A DNA stretch of 41,504 bases from an uncultured Prevotellaceae bacterium (GCA_946188395.1 CAMHUU010000023.1:1-41504); one strand, 5' to 3'. Positions 1 through 8,213 are shown, counted from the stretch's first letter. A program made the numbers and translations. Notes: generated by a model not told the origin, from the letters alone.

Positions 1-473
1 TCTCGCTGATCATGCACAAAAGAATCACTACGACCCTCGCCAAGGCAAAGGCACTTAAGAAATATGTAGAGCCCCTCATCACGCGCTCTAAGGACGACAG
101 CACCAACAGCCGTCGTGTAGTATTCAGCTATCTGCAGAACAAGGAAGCTCTGAAGGAGCTCTTTGGCCCTGTAGCACAGAAAGTCGGTGACCGCCCCGGT
201 GGTTACACCCGCATCATCAAGCTCGGCTTCCGTCAGGGCGATGCTGCTGAGAAAGCTTTCATCGAGCTTGTCGACTTCGATGAGAACATGCTGAAGAGCC
301 CGAAGGCTGAGAAGAAGACCCGCCGTTCGCGCAAGTCTGCTGCTCCTAAGGCTGAGGCTCCTAAGGCTGAGGCTCCCGCCGCTGAGGCTCCCGCCGCTGA
401 GGCTGCTGCTCCCGCAGCAGAAGAGGCTCCCGCCGCTGAGGCACCTGCTGCTGAAGAGGCAAAGGCTGAATAA
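1..473 (+). CDS. rplQ: 50S ribosomal protein L17 (5' truncated by window edge)
   Basis: Large-subunit ribosomal protein L17, which lines the exit tunnel region of the 50S subunit. The reading frame is open from base 3 and its first visible residues ([20 protein letters not shown]) match the interior of L17, so the true start lies upstream of the window and the ATG at 12 is internal. The conserved body ends near codon 110; the last ~45 residues are a low-complexity Lys then Ala/Glu/Pro tail made of repeated AEAPAAE-like units. Such acidic/alanine tails on L17 occur in Bacteroidota; the bacterial core protein needs no tail. A strong terminator follows directly, consistent with L17 closing the large ribosomal protein operon. 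Confidence 0.95.
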   Translation, partial: SLIMHKRITTTLAKAKALKKYVEPLITRSKDDSTNSRRVVFSYLQNKEALKELFGPVAQKVGDRPGGYTRIIKLGFRQGDAAEKAFIELVDFDENMLKSPKAEKKTRRSRKSAAPKAEAPKAEAPAAEAPAAEAAAPAAEEAPAAEAPAAEEAKAE

Positions 474-501
474 GCAATACATTTCTACTTATGATAGGAA
501 A

Positions 502-536
502 GACTCCCGCTCAATGTTGAGTGGGAGTCTTTTTTT
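502..536 (+). terminator. Rho-independent terminator after rplQ
   Basis: A 12-13 bp stem (GACTCCCGCTCAA pairing with TTGAGTGGGAGTC, one G-T pair) with a minimal loop is followed by seven T. It lies 29 bases after the rplQ stop and before the convergent gene ending at 566. Confidence 0.93.
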
Positions 537-565
537 CTTACGGGCAACGGAATTGCCCGTCACAA

Positions 566-3500
566 TTATTCTTGTGGCAAGAGCACCACGCCGTGCTGCT
601 TCTTGCCGTCCATCATGATTTTCAGTGGACGTTCGAAGCGCACGTGGCGCACGTATTGTGTCTCATCGACGGCAGGCATAGCATCCAGCACATCGCGCTG
701 CATGACGCCGTCGCCTGTATAGGTGTTGATGGTGAAGTAACCCACTCCGAACGATGTCAGGTTCTGGAAGAAGTGCGTGCCCTGCGAGGGGTCGACGTGG
801 TAGTTCTTCAGTCCGGCCTCGACGATGACGCGTGCTGCCGAGATGTGTGGCCACTTGACGGGGATGCCCAGCCAGTAGTCGCTGGAGCCCCAGCGGCCTG
901 GTCCGATGAGCACGTAGTTCGTTCCTGTCGTACCATCGTCCGATATGTATTTCCCATCCAGAAAACGGCGGTTGATCTGCTCAATCTCCATGGCAATCTG
1001 CGGGTTGTTGGCAGCGGTGAAGTCGTCGTCCGTCTTGACGTAAACGACGTCGACGACATCCTCCGAGATGCCGTGTCCCAGCGAATTGTGCGAGCGCAGC
1101 AGACATTGGCTGTCGGGAATGGCGGCAAGGTCTTCGTCCAACACCTGCTTTGAGTCTACGATGGGGCGTATCTGCAGCAGGTAGAAGTCGCCCGTCGTGT
1201 TCTGGCCCTGTCCGCTCAGGTTGCAGGCAAACTCGATTTCCACGGGGCGTCGCATCTCCTCGGAGCCTAACTTTTGCGACAGCTGCAGGATTTCGGGCAG
1301 CGGGAAAATGTCGTGTTGTAGAACACCGCTGAACGAGAGCACCTTTCGGCCTCCCTCGTAGATGCCGTCGCGGATAATCTGGTCGACGGGGTCGTAGGTC
1401 GAGGCGATGCCGTGCAGCGAGTTGTCCTTATCGGCCTCTTTCACACGCAGGTTTAGGATGTTGAAACCGTCGTCCACCTTGAAATCGTCGCCCACATGAC
1501 TCATGTCGAGGGCATAGAATCGCGTCTGCGTCTCACTCAGTGCCGTGTCCATCTCGCTGGTCTGCAGCACCTGCTTGGGGTGGTGGGGCGACACGCGCAG
1601 CGTCTGTCCGCCGTCGACGATGTATTTGCCCAGACCCAATGCCAGTGAGGCAATGCCCTCTTCGGCCAGTTCGTCGCCAATGGGGTAGTAGTTCAGCGAG
1701 CGCAGCACACCCGAGAAGGTTGGGTAGAAGCGCGTGCCGTACTGATGGCCTACGACTTCCTGCAGGATGACAGCCATCTTCTCCTGGTCGATGACGTTCG
1801 ACGTGGCCGTCATGTAAGCCTTCGAGTCCTTATAGTATACTGATGCGTAGACGCCTTTGATGGCACAGGCCAGCATGCGCAGCATCTCGTATTTGTCGTC
1901 CAGGTAGGGAATCATGTATGTAGAGTAGATGCCTGCGAAGGGCTGGTAGTGCGAGTCTTCGAGCAGCGACGACGAGCGCACAGCGATGGGCGACTTTACG
2001 GCGTCGAAGAATGTGAAGAAGTCGGCTATCAGCGCGTCGGGCAGCTGTGCCCGCATAAAATGCTGCAGAATCTCCTCGTCGGGGGCGTCGCTTAGGGCTA
2101 TGCCCCACAGGTTGTTTTCGTCCATGAACTGGTCGAAGAAGTCGGTACACAGCACGACGGTCTTCGGAATCTGCACGGTGGCATTCTCGAAGTGGTTCAG
2201 TTCGGGGTGGCGCTTGATGATGTTGTCCAGAAACGCCAGACCGCGTCCCTTGCCGCCCAGCGAGCCTTCACCGATGCGGGCGAAGTGGGCATAGCGGTCG
2301 AATTTCAGACGGTCGAACACGGCCACGACACCGATGTTCTTCATGCGGCGGTACTGCACGATGGCGTCGAAGATAATCTGGCGGTGGGCATCGACATCCT
2401 GCAGTTTGTGCCACGTTACCGTCTTCAGGAACTGTGATACAGGGAATATGGCTCGTGCGCAGAGCCAGCGGCTCATGTGGTTGCGCGAGATGTGGTAGAG
2501 CATCGAGTCGTTGGGAATCTTGAAGATGTTGTCCTGCAACTCCTTCAGCGTCGACACGCGGGCTACCTCCTGTTTGGTGGTGGGGTCGCGGAAGATGAAG
2601 TCGCCGAATCCCATGTGGTCCTCGATCAGTGTGCGCAGGTCGACGTTCATCTTCTTCGAGTTCTTGTCGACGAAGTGGAAGTGCTCAGCTTCGGCTTTCG
2701 CCTTGTTCTGAATCTCCGAACTCTGCAGAATCAGCGGCACATATTCATCGCGACGACGAATCTCGCGCAGCAGTTTCAAACCAGCCTCCGGGTCGCCCTC
2801 TTCGACGTGTGCCAGACGCCCGTTCGTGCCCTGCAAGGGGAATCGTGTGTCGGAGATGACGCCCAGCACGTTGTCGTGATACATCTCATACCAATGTATG
2901 GCTTCTTCGTATGTCGTGGCCAGCACCACCTTGGGGCGTCCACGCTTGCGTTGGGCGGCAGAGTGGGGGTTCAGTGCCTCCGTCGAAAAGTTCTTCGACT
3001 GCTCCAGGATGTAGTTATACAGGTTGGGCAGCACCGACGAGTAGAATCGGATGTTGTCCTCCACCAGCAGAATCATCTGCACACCGGCCTCCTTGATGTC
3101 GTGCTCGATGTTCATCTGGTCCTCAATCAGCTTGATAATCGACAGGATGAGGTTCGTGTTGCCCAACCAGCAGAACACGTAGTCGAATATCGACATGTCC
3201 TCGTTCTCGATGCGCTTCGTGATGCCGTGTGAGAACGGCGTCAGCACCACGCAGGGAATGTAGGGTGCCATCTTCTTTACGTCGCGGGCTACGGCGAAGG
3301 CGTCGTTGTCGGCATTACCAGGCATACAGATCACCAGGTCGATGTCCGTCGTCTGCAGCACGTGGTCGGCCTCCTCCGTCGTCGACACCTGCGTGAACGA
3401 TGGCGGGTAGCGCAGTCCCAGCTCCATGTATTCGTCGAACAGTTTCTCGTCGATGCGTCCGTCGTCCTCCAGCATGAAGGCATCGTACGGGTTGGCCACT

Positions 3501-3595
3501 ATCAGGATGTTGAAGATGCGTTTCGTCATCAGGTTGACGAACGACACGTCTTTCAGAAAGAAGTTGTTAAACTCCTGTGGTATGTTTGCATTCAT
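566..3595 (-). CDS. PEP/pyruvate-binding (PEP synthase-like) protein with N-terminal receiver domains
   Basis: A 1009-residue cytoplasmic protein. Residues ~28-155 look like a degenerate receiver domain. Residues ~172-330 look like a second receiver with the usual set: acidic pair ED at 179-180, candidate phospho-acceptor D249 (VISDTRFPLQG), Ser 292-293 and K311. From ~440 to ~700 is the ATP-grasp PEP/pyruvate-binding domain of PEP synthase and PPDK (EGSLGGKGRGLAF, then PIAVRSSSLLED). I see no swivelling phosphohistidine domain and no C-terminal PEP-utilising TIM barrel, so full PEP synthase activity is unlikely. Bacteroidota genomes often annotate this family as phosphoenolpyruvate synthase; the true reaction is not clear from sequence. 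It has its own promoter and converges on rplQ. Confidence 0.8.
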   Translation of the reverse strand: MNANIPQEFNNFFLKDVSFVNLMTKRIFNILIVANPYDAFMLEDDGRIDEKLFDEYMELGLRYPPSFTQVSTTEEADHVLQTTDIDLVICMPGNADNDAFAVARDVKKMAPYIPCVVLTPFSHGITKRIENEDMSIFDYVFCWLGNTNLILSIIKLIEDQMNIEHDIKEAGVQMILLVEDNIRFYSSVLPNLYNYILEQSKNFSTEALNPHSAAQRKRGRPKVVLATTYEEAIHWYEMYHDNVLGVISDTRFPLQGTNGRLAHVEEGDPEAGLKLLREIRRRDEYVPLILQSSEIQNKAKAEAEHFHFVDKNSKKMNVDLRTLIEDHMGFGDFIFRDPTTKQEVARVSTLKELQDNIFKIPNDSMLYHISRNHMSRWLCARAIFPVSQFLKTVTWHKLQDVDAHRQIIFDAIVQYRRMKNIGVVAVFDRLKFDRYAHFARIGEGSLGGKGRGLAFLDNIIKRHPELNHFENATVQIPKTVVLCTDFFDQFMDENNLWGIALSDAPDEEILQHFMRAQLPDALIADFFTFFDAVKSPIAVRSSSLLEDSHYQPFAGIYSTYMIPYLDDKYEMLRMLACAIKGVYASVYYKDSKAYMTATSNVIDQEKMAVILQEVVGHQYGTRFYPTFSGVLRSLNYYPIGDELAEEGIASLALGLGKYIVDGGQTLRVSPHHPKQVLQTSEMDTALSETQTRFYALDMSHVGDDFKVDDGFNILNLRVKEADKDNSLHGIASTYDPVDQIIRDGIYEGGRKVLSFSGVLQHDIFPLPEILQLSQKLGSEEMRRPVEIEFACNLSGQGQNTTGDFYLLQIRPIVDSKQVLDEDLAAIPDSQCLLRSHNSLGHGISEDVVDVVYVKTDDDFTAANNPQIAMEIEQINRRFLDGKYISDDGTTGTNYVLIGPGRWGSSDYWLGIPVKWPHISAARVIVEAGLKNYHVDPSQGTHFFQNLTSFGVGYFTINTYTGDGVMQRDVLDAMPAVDETQYVRHVRFERPLKIMMDGKKQHGVVLLPQE

Positions 3596-3616
3596 TGCGT
3601 TTTGGTCTTTTGCCTG

Positions 3617-3648
3617 CGAAGGTACGAATAAATGAGCGAAATGCCAAA
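3617..3648 (-). promoter_or_regulatory. Promoter of the PEP synthase-like gene
   Basis: On the minus strand the -7 box TACCTTCG (plus-strand 3617-3624) and a -33 TTTG (3645-3648) are 20 bp apart, the Bacteroidota housekeeping arrangement. The box lies 21 bp upstream of the ATG at 3595. Confidence 0.7.
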
Positions 3649-3733
3649 GAAAATCACAAAATAATGCTCCGATGCTCTACGGTACGCCCTGCAAAAGGTC
3701 GTAAAAGGAGCTTCAAGGAATAAGACTTGGTTT

Positions 3734-3902
3734 CGGCCGACCGCTCGGACATATCAGGGCGGGCGCTCCAATACATAAGGGCGCCCGCCCTAATTTATTC
3801 GGGCGGCCGCCCGAATCTAAAGAGGTGCCGTCTCCGTCCCTGCTACATCCCGTCTGAATCCCTGTTAGGACGGGGGGCTTCCCCCTTCAAGCCCCAGGTA
3901 TG
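3734..3902. repeat. 22-bp-phased palindromic repeat array A
   Basis: Units of 22 bp start at 3734, 3756, 3778 and 3800. Their cores are GC-rich and partly self-complementary: GGGCGGGCGCTC, GGGCGCCCGCCC, GGGCGGCCGCCC. The last is the centre of a perfect 20-bp palindrome at 3797-3816, and an 11-bp inverted repeat pairs 3756-3766 with 3781-3791. The phase continues: CCGTCT at 3828 and 3850, and TCCCTG at 3837 and 3859, are each 22 bp apart. The segment TCCCTGTTAGGACGG (3859-3873) matches TCCCTGTTCCAACGG in array B near 24.7 kb on the other strand, so the two arrays are related. It fills most of the 477-base gap between the PEP synthase-like gene and the toxin remnant. A 71-codon open frame across it (3727-3942) looks incidental. 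Confidence 0.7.
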
Positions 3903-4018
3903 CCTTCTTTCTCCCTTTAAGTATAAAAACGCAGAGCCTTAGAACGCAATCCTGACTTTTCTTCAAGAATGAGCCTATTGTATATTAATGTTAAATATGG
4001 AAAGAAACCTCTGTAATT

Positions 4019-4051
4019 ATTCCCGCATTTGGGAATTTGTTCGTAATTTTG
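4019..4051 (+). promoter_or_regulatory. HigBA promoter with overlapping palindromic operator
   Basis: The -7 box TAATTTTG is at 4044-4051, 21 bp before the toxin ATG. Just upstream an inverted repeat, ATTCCC (4019-4024), six bases, GGGAAT (4031-4036), covers the expected -33 position. Antitoxins of the HigA family repress their own promoter through such palindromes, so this is the likely HigA operator; binding is inferred from position and symmetry. Confidence 0.55.
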
Positions 4052-4072
4052 CGGCATAATTGTAGATGGACT

Positions 4073-4282
4073 ATGCAAATTATCTTTGATGATAAAGATT
4101 TGGAAGAGCTCATAACGACGGGGCGTAACAGCAAGTACAAGAAGTATACCCGCAATAAAAAGTTTATGACGGCGCTCGCCACTGCATGAATGGTGGAGCG
4201 CATACTGTTCCGCGAGTTTGACGGCGGCATTAGAATAACAGTTTTAAGTTTAGATGATACTCACTATGGCAACAAGAAATGA
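4073..4282 (+). pseudogene. higB: HigB-type (RelE superfamily) toxin remnant, internally deleted
   Basis: The first 38 codons (MQIIFDDKDLEELITTGRNS..., ending LATA) match the N-terminus of Bacteroidota HigB mRNA interferases and run into TGA at 4187. The next codons in the same frame, MVERILFREFDGG... to DDTHYGNKK, match the C-terminus and stop at 4282. About 40 middle residues are missing, and the junction carries the stop. Intact toxins are about 105-110 residues; here only 38 plus 30 codons remain. The end overlaps the antitoxin start by 17 bases, the usual arrangement of this HigBA type. The toxin should be inactive. Confidence 0.82.
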
Positions 4283-4628
4283 AACCCCTGCACCTTTTAT
4301 GGCAGTTCATCTAGGAATGATGATCAAGCCGGAACTTGACGAGCGTGGTATTAGCCAGAAAGAATTTGCCAAGATGCTTGGCACACAACCCTCACATCTG
4401 AGCGAGGTACTTAATGGAAAGCGTGCTCTTACAACAGAATTGGCCGTAAAGATTGAGAATGCTATCGGACTTCCTGCAAAGATCCTGCTGTCTGCCCAGA
4501 CACGATATGAGTTGGAATCGGCAGTTGAAGACAACCTGCATGAAACCGTAACTGTTACTATTCCAGTTCGCGACCGCAATTTGCTCCAAGAACTTGTTCG
4601 TAAGTTCGGTTGGGCTTGTGTGTTTTGA
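4266..4628 (+). CDS. higA: HigA family antitoxin (XRE-type HTH), orphaned
   Basis: A 120-residue DNA-binding antitoxin. The helix-turn-helix covers roughly residues 27-65 (DERGISQKEFAKMLG, QPSHLSEVLNGKR), followed by the IENAIGLPAKILL segment typical of HigA/VapI. I chose ATG 4266 (MATRNETPAP), which overlaps the toxin end; ATG 4254 would add four residues. Its partner toxin is broken, so the gene survives either as a regulator or as a protective antitoxin against related toxins. Downstream, the next gene starts 20 bases after the stop, so the antitoxin promoter may also drive the membrane regulator. Confidence 0.88.
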   Translation: MATRNETPAPFMAVHLGMMIKPELDERGISQKEFAKMLGTQPSHLSEVLNGKRALTTELAVKIENAIGLPAKILLSAQTRYELESAVEDNLHETVTVTIPVRDRNLLQELVRKFGWACVF

Positions 4629-4648
4629 ATTCTAAAAGAGGTTTCGTC

Positions 4649-5335
4649 ATGAAACAGAGATATGCCGTTATTGTGCTTTTTGCACTAATTATCGCTTCAA
4701 GCTTTACCAGCTTGGATAGTTACAGGTCTACAAGCAGGATGGTTAACGAAGATATGGATAGAGCGTTGGCTTTGGCCTTGGAGGAACAAAAGAGCGATGT
4801 CATCAGTCAGGATACCATTCGAACATTCAATAACCACTTGCAAATAGCAGAACTGCGAGGAAAGGCAACTTTGGCTGTTGACACCCGTGGACAGAAGTTC
4901 AAAGCGTATGCTCATTGTTCTGAGGCTACTATCTTCAGTCTGTCAGATCAGCGGTTAGCTTCCGTGCTTTGGATAATAACAATAGGCTGGGGTATGTTCT
5001 GCTTCTATCGTAGAAAGAAGTTTGAACCGTTATTGGCAGGCATGACTCATTATGGCGGATTGCGATTCTCTGAATCTGAAAACCTATTCTATGCTAAGGA
5101 TGGTCACCAAGTACAGCTCACTCCCATGCAGCATCAGCTGATGGAGATGTTCTTCCAGTCACCATCACATTCACTGACGAAAACGGAGATTTGTGATGCT
5201 CTATGGCCCAAGAAACCTGATGCCAGCGAGACACTTTACACCCTGATTCGCAGGCTAAAGCCAGTCATAGAGCAACATTCTGACCTCAAAATCGAATCGG
5301 ACCGCAGTAAGGCTTATAGCCTGAGAGTCAAGTAG
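4649..5335 (+). CDS. Membrane-anchored winged-helix (OmpR-type) transcriptional regulator
   Basis: A 228-residue protein. I use ATG 4649 (MKQRYAVIVL); the upstream ATG at 4610 would overlap higA. Hydrophobic segments at ~5-21 and ~103-120 flank an ~80-residue periplasmic region, and basic RRKK at 121-124 marks the cytoplasmic side. The C-terminus (~150-226: LTPMQHQLMEMFFQS, TKTEICDALWP, LYTLIRRLKP) is a Trans_reg_C winged helix. The layout resembles one-component membrane regulators such as CadC/ToxR, but with the DNA-binding domain at the C-terminus and two membrane spans. It probably senses an envelope signal. An 11-bp direct repeat just downstream, in front of the beta-barrel gene, is the obvious candidate target. 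Signal and target are inferred. Confidence 0.75.
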   Translation: MKQRYAVIVLFALIIASSFTSLDSYRSTSRMVNEDMDRALALALEEQKSDVISQDTIRTFNNHLQIAELRGKATLAVDTRGQKFKAYAHCSEATIFSLSDQRLASVLWIITIGWGMFCFYRRKKFEPLLAGMTHYGGLRFSESENLFYAKDGHQVQLTPMQHQLMEMFFQSPSHSLTKTEICDALWPKKPDASETLYTLIRRLKPVIEQHSDLKIESDRSKAYSLRVK

Positions 5336-5361
5336 ATAGGAAACTGACATTGAACCTGACA

Positions 5362-5383
5362 GACAAATGTCAGACAAATGTCA
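5362..5383 (+). promoter_or_regulatory. Tandem 11-bp direct repeat, candidate operator
   Basis: GACAAATGTCA occurs twice head-to-tail (5362-5372, 5373-5383). A CTGACA half-site sits just before it (5355-5360 region), and CTGACA/TGTCAG pairs form small inverted repeats. One helical turn between copies is the spacing bound by OmpR-type winged-helix dimers. It lies immediately upstream of the -33 region of the next promoter, an activator position. Confidence 0.5.
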
Positions 5384-5416
5384 GATATTTTTTTCGATAA
5401 TAAAGGAATCTCTTCG

Positions 5417-5424
5417 TACCTTCG
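5417..5424 (+). promoter_or_regulatory. -7 box of the beta-barrel gene
   Basis: TACCTTCG matches the Bacteroidota -7 consensus. It lies 8 bases before ATG 5433, so translation cannot start at the longer open-frame ATG at 5367, and the leader would be nearly absent unless 5442 is used. Confidence 0.6.
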
Positions 5425-5432
5425 CAGCAAAA

Positions 5433-7478
5433 ATGCAAGAAATGAAGAGATTATTGTTTTGCTTATTGGCTGTTTGCGCATTGACCTCAGCAGCTCAAGA
5501 CACAGAAAAAACAGTCACTCTTGACGAGGTGACAGTAAAAGGCGCACGTACTATACAAAAGGTGGACGGGCAATGGATCTATCCCGCAAAACAGCAGATA
5601 GAGAATTCTGCCAACGCCTATTCGCTGCTGGCAAAACTCACCCTGCCTCACATCCGCGTGGACGAGGCGATGAACAGCATTACGGCATTAACGAATCTGG
5701 GAACAGTTCAAGTCCGCATCAACGACATCATTGCTTCACGCGAGGATTTGCAGACACTCGACATGCAGGGTATCGACCACATTGAGTTTGTCGACAATCC
5801 TGGTGTGCGATATGGTGAGGGCATCGCATACATTATCAATATAAAGGTAAAGAAACCCATGAGTGGCTATGTCTTTGGCACCCAACTGACCAACTCGCTA
5901 ACCACCGTGAATGGCAATGAGTCACTCTTTGGCAAGATCAATCACGGTCGCAGTGAGTTTGCACTCAGCTATGACTTTGATTATCACAACTTCAAGGGGG
6001 CAGAATACGATGAGCAGGCCTCTTATGAGTTAGAGTCAGGCGACATTGCCTCCATTCATCGCTATAGTCTGAACAAACAGAGTAAGAATATCAGCCACAA
6101 TGCCCAGCTGACCTATAGCCTAAGCGACTCGAACTATGTTTTCCAGGCCAAGTTCTTGGGAAGTAGCGATATACAACCGCAGCGTAGTAACGCAAAAATG
6201 ATGATTAATGTTATTTCCTATGACGAACTTTCATCATCCTGCAGCACTTCGCCATCGCTTGATCTCTACTACCATCAAGACTTCCGTCGCCATCAGTCAC
6301 TGACAGCAAATGTTGTGGGAACGTATATCAAAACCACTGGCGATACAGAAAACAATGAAGGCTCTGCCTATCGCTATGACATCAACGGGCGGACATACTC
6401 CCTTTGGAGCGAGGCTGTCTATGAGAACCAATTGAAGCCTTTTACTATTTCCGTTGGTGCACAATATGGGCAGCGATATAGCCATAATAGATATCAAGGA
6501 GATGTTGATGCGACAAATGATATGCACACTTCCAACCTTTACCTATTTTCACAGCTGAGGGGACATCTTGGTAAATTCTCGTTTATGGGCGGTCTTGGTA
6601 CCAGCCGACGGTACTATCGTCAGGGAGATGCGACGCAGGATTACTGGTTCTTCCGTCCCAAGTTCACTGTCAGTTATCCCCTGACCAACAGGCTAAAGAT
6701 GAAATATGATTTCGAAATCTCGCAGCACACATCCCAGATAGCCCTCGTCAGTAACGTCAGCATCAAGCAGAATGCGATGGAGACCATTCTTGGCAATCCG
6801 GACATTCACCCAAACCGAGTCATTTCCCACCAACTGAAGCTATCTTATTCCACGTCTCGCTTCACCTCAGAACTACAAGGCTATTACCGCCTGAATCCTC
6901 ATTGCAATATGGAGAAGTACATCCGTCAAGATGGTCATTTCTATCAGACGCAGACTAACGCAGACAACGAGTGCAACTTCTTCTATATAAATACTTACAA
7001 TCAGTGGGACATCATTTCAGAGAAACTGACAGCTACCGTCTATGGCGGCATATATCGCTTCTTTAATTTTGGAGAGGATTATACGCACACCTATACCTCG
7101 TTCAATGGAGGTTGTTCATTACAAGCCTATTTGGGGCGCTGGACGCTTGGCGCATACGCAGATAATGGATGGAACTTTATGGAAGGAGAACATCGTGGTC
7201 ATCAGGCACCAGCGTGGTACATCACTTGCAACTATCGCTTGAACGATGCCTTCTCCATTTCGCTCTATGCCCAACATCCGTTGAGCCAACATCCTTTGAC
7301 AAACAAGACTGAGGTCGTAAGTCGCTATGTTCAGAAAGAAATCTCTCAGCACTCTCGCGACTACGGTAATATGTTTACTCTCAAACTATCTTATCGTTTT
7401 GACCACGGGCGCAAGTATCGGGACATCCAACGCTCTATGAACCATAGTGATAAAGAAACGGGTATTCTGTCGAAATAG
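5433..7478 (+). CDS. Outer-membrane beta-barrel protein (TonB-dependent receptor-like)
   Basis: About 680 residues. The signal peptide is MKRLLFCLLAVCALTSAAQ, so the start is 5433 or 5442 (MQEMKRLLF); both lie after the -7 box. After it comes TLDEVTVKGAR, like the start of a TonB-dependent receptor plug, then a plug-like segment (~30-150: VQVRINDIIASREDL, IDHIEFVDNPGVRYG) and a long barrel of alternating aromatic strands ending at residue ~660. It resembles the outer membrane beta-barrel family (OMP_b-brl) of Bacteroidota. No carboxypeptidase-like N-terminal domain and no SusD partner are present, so it is not a classic Sus pair. The substrate is unknown. It follows the membrane regulator and the direct-repeat operator, suggesting specific induction. 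Confidence 0.75.
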   Translation: MQEMKRLLFCLLAVCALTSAAQDTEKTVTLDEVTVKGARTIQKVDGQWIYPAKQQIENSANAYSLLAKLTLPHIRVDEAMNSITALTNLGTVQVRINDIIASREDLQTLDMQGIDHIEFVDNPGVRYGEGIAYIINIKVKKPMSGYVFGTQLTNSLTTVNGNESLFGKINHGRSEFALSYDFDYHNFKGAEYDEQASYELESGDIASIHRYSLNKQSKNISHNAQLTYSLSDSNYVFQAKFLGSSDIQPQRSNAKMMINVISYDELSSSCSTSPSLDLYYHQDFRRHQSLTANVVGTYIKTTGDTENNEGSAYRYDINGRTYSLWSEAVYENQLKPFTISVGAQYGQRYSHNRYQGDVDATNDMHTSNLYLFSQLRGHLGKFSFMGGLGTSRRYYRQGDATQDYWFFRPKFTVSYPLTNRLKMKYDFEISQHTSQIALVSNVSIKQNAMETILGNPDIHPNRVISHQLKLSYSTSRFTSELQGYYRLNPHCNMEKYIRQDGHFYQTQTNADNECNFFYINTYNQWDIISEKLTATVYGGIYRFFNFGEDYTHTYTSFNGGCSLQAYLGRWTLGAYADNGWNFMEGEHRGHQAPAWYITCNYRLNDAFSISLYAQHPLSQHPLTNKTEVVSRYVQKEISQHSRDYGNMFTLKLSYRFDHGRKYRDIQRSMNHSDKETGILSK

Positions 7479-7488
7479 CCCAAATAGT

Positions 7489-8091
7489 ATGCGTAAGGTC
7501 GTTTTCTTTTTTATCGCCTTCATCATCGTTGCGGTGAGCATCGATTGGATTCATTCTTATGCCGATCTAAAGTCGCACAAAGAGGTCTTCGGACGTTACC
7601 TTACATACGCCGATATGTATGAATACAAAGATAAGGATTATGACTACGTTGTCCGCGTCCCGTCGTTCTTCAACGCCCAGCCAGATTCACTTCAGGAAGA
7701 GAAAGGCCGTATGCGCTTCGACTATGCCGACCAGTGGATAACCCTGGTCATTGAAAGCCACGTGATGAATTCTGATGGCATGTCGCTCCAAGCAGGCATG
7801 GACTCGCTGGCGCAAATCCTTCACGCCACCGACAGCAAGAAGGGCAATAATTATTTCATCCTCTCTGGACCACAGTATGAGAATGGCTGTTGCATAGACG
7901 GCTATAGCTATTACACCAAGATAATGGCCAATTATAAATTTTGGTTCATCTATACGATGATCTATCCCGATGACTACAAGGATGTCCTTACTCGACTTTT
8001 CAAAGAGATAGATGACTGGCAAATCTGGGAACGTCCGCATTTGAAACTGAAACAGGCTAAGGATCAAACTCCTAAGGCTGTGTCAGAATGA
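7489..8091 (+). CDS. Exported or membrane-anchored protein of unknown function
   Basis: About 200 residues. The likely start is ATG 7489 (MRKVVFFFIAFIIVAVSIDW), ten bases after the preceding stop; an in-frame ATG at 7447 would overlap it. One N-terminal hydrophobic segment (~4-20) acts as signal or anchor. The rest is soluble: YDYVVRVPSFFN, RFDYADQWITLVIES, then a C-terminal region ending in a Lys-rich tail. The VVRVPSFF...ADQWITLVIES pattern faintly resembles PsbP/DUF1795-like folds; I do not assign a function. It is probably co-transcribed with the beta-barrel gene. Confidence 0.6.
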   Translation: MRKVVFFFIAFIIVAVSIDWIHSYADLKSHKEVFGRYLTYADMYEYKDKDYDYVVRVPSFFNAQPDSLQEEKGRMRFDYADQWITLVIESHVMNSDGMSLQAGMDSLAQILHATDSKKGNNYFILSGPQYENGCCIDGYSYYTKIMANYKFWFIYTMIYPDDYKDVLTRLFKEIDDWQIWERPHLKLKQAKDQTPKAVSE

Positions 8092-8149
8092 GACGTAAAT
8101 TTAGTCCGCCAGTCTATACGATGTTGGTGATGAAATGAGGTGATTTGCG

Positions 8150-8179
8150 TTGGAAATTGAAATAAAATTTGTAACTTTG
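8150..8179 (+). promoter_or_regulatory. Promoter of the thioesterase gene
   Basis: TTGG at 8150-8153 and the -7 box TAACTTTG at 8172-8179 are 18 bp apart, 35 bases before the ATG. Confidence 0.65.
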
Positions 8180-8213
8180 CAGGCGAAATCGGACAGATGG
8201 AATCATTGCAACT

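Noticed and set aside
2477..3232. A 251-codon open frame opposite the PEP-synthase-like gene
   Set aside because: Shadow frame of a long, motif-bearing gene; composition is Val/His/Gln-rich and unlike a real protein.
3727..3942. A 71-codon frame across repeat array A
   Set aside because: The 22-bp period is not a multiple of three and the frame simply avoids stops in GC-rich repeats; no start context or family.
3991..4230. A 79-codon leftward frame over the toxin region
   Set aside because: It overlaps the HigB remnant, which has recognisable sequence in the other direction.
5433..7478. The barrel gene as a SusC of a polysaccharide utilisation locus
   Set aside because: There is no SusD partner and no carboxypeptidase-like N-terminal domain, and it is shorter (~680 residues) than SusC proteins (~1000).
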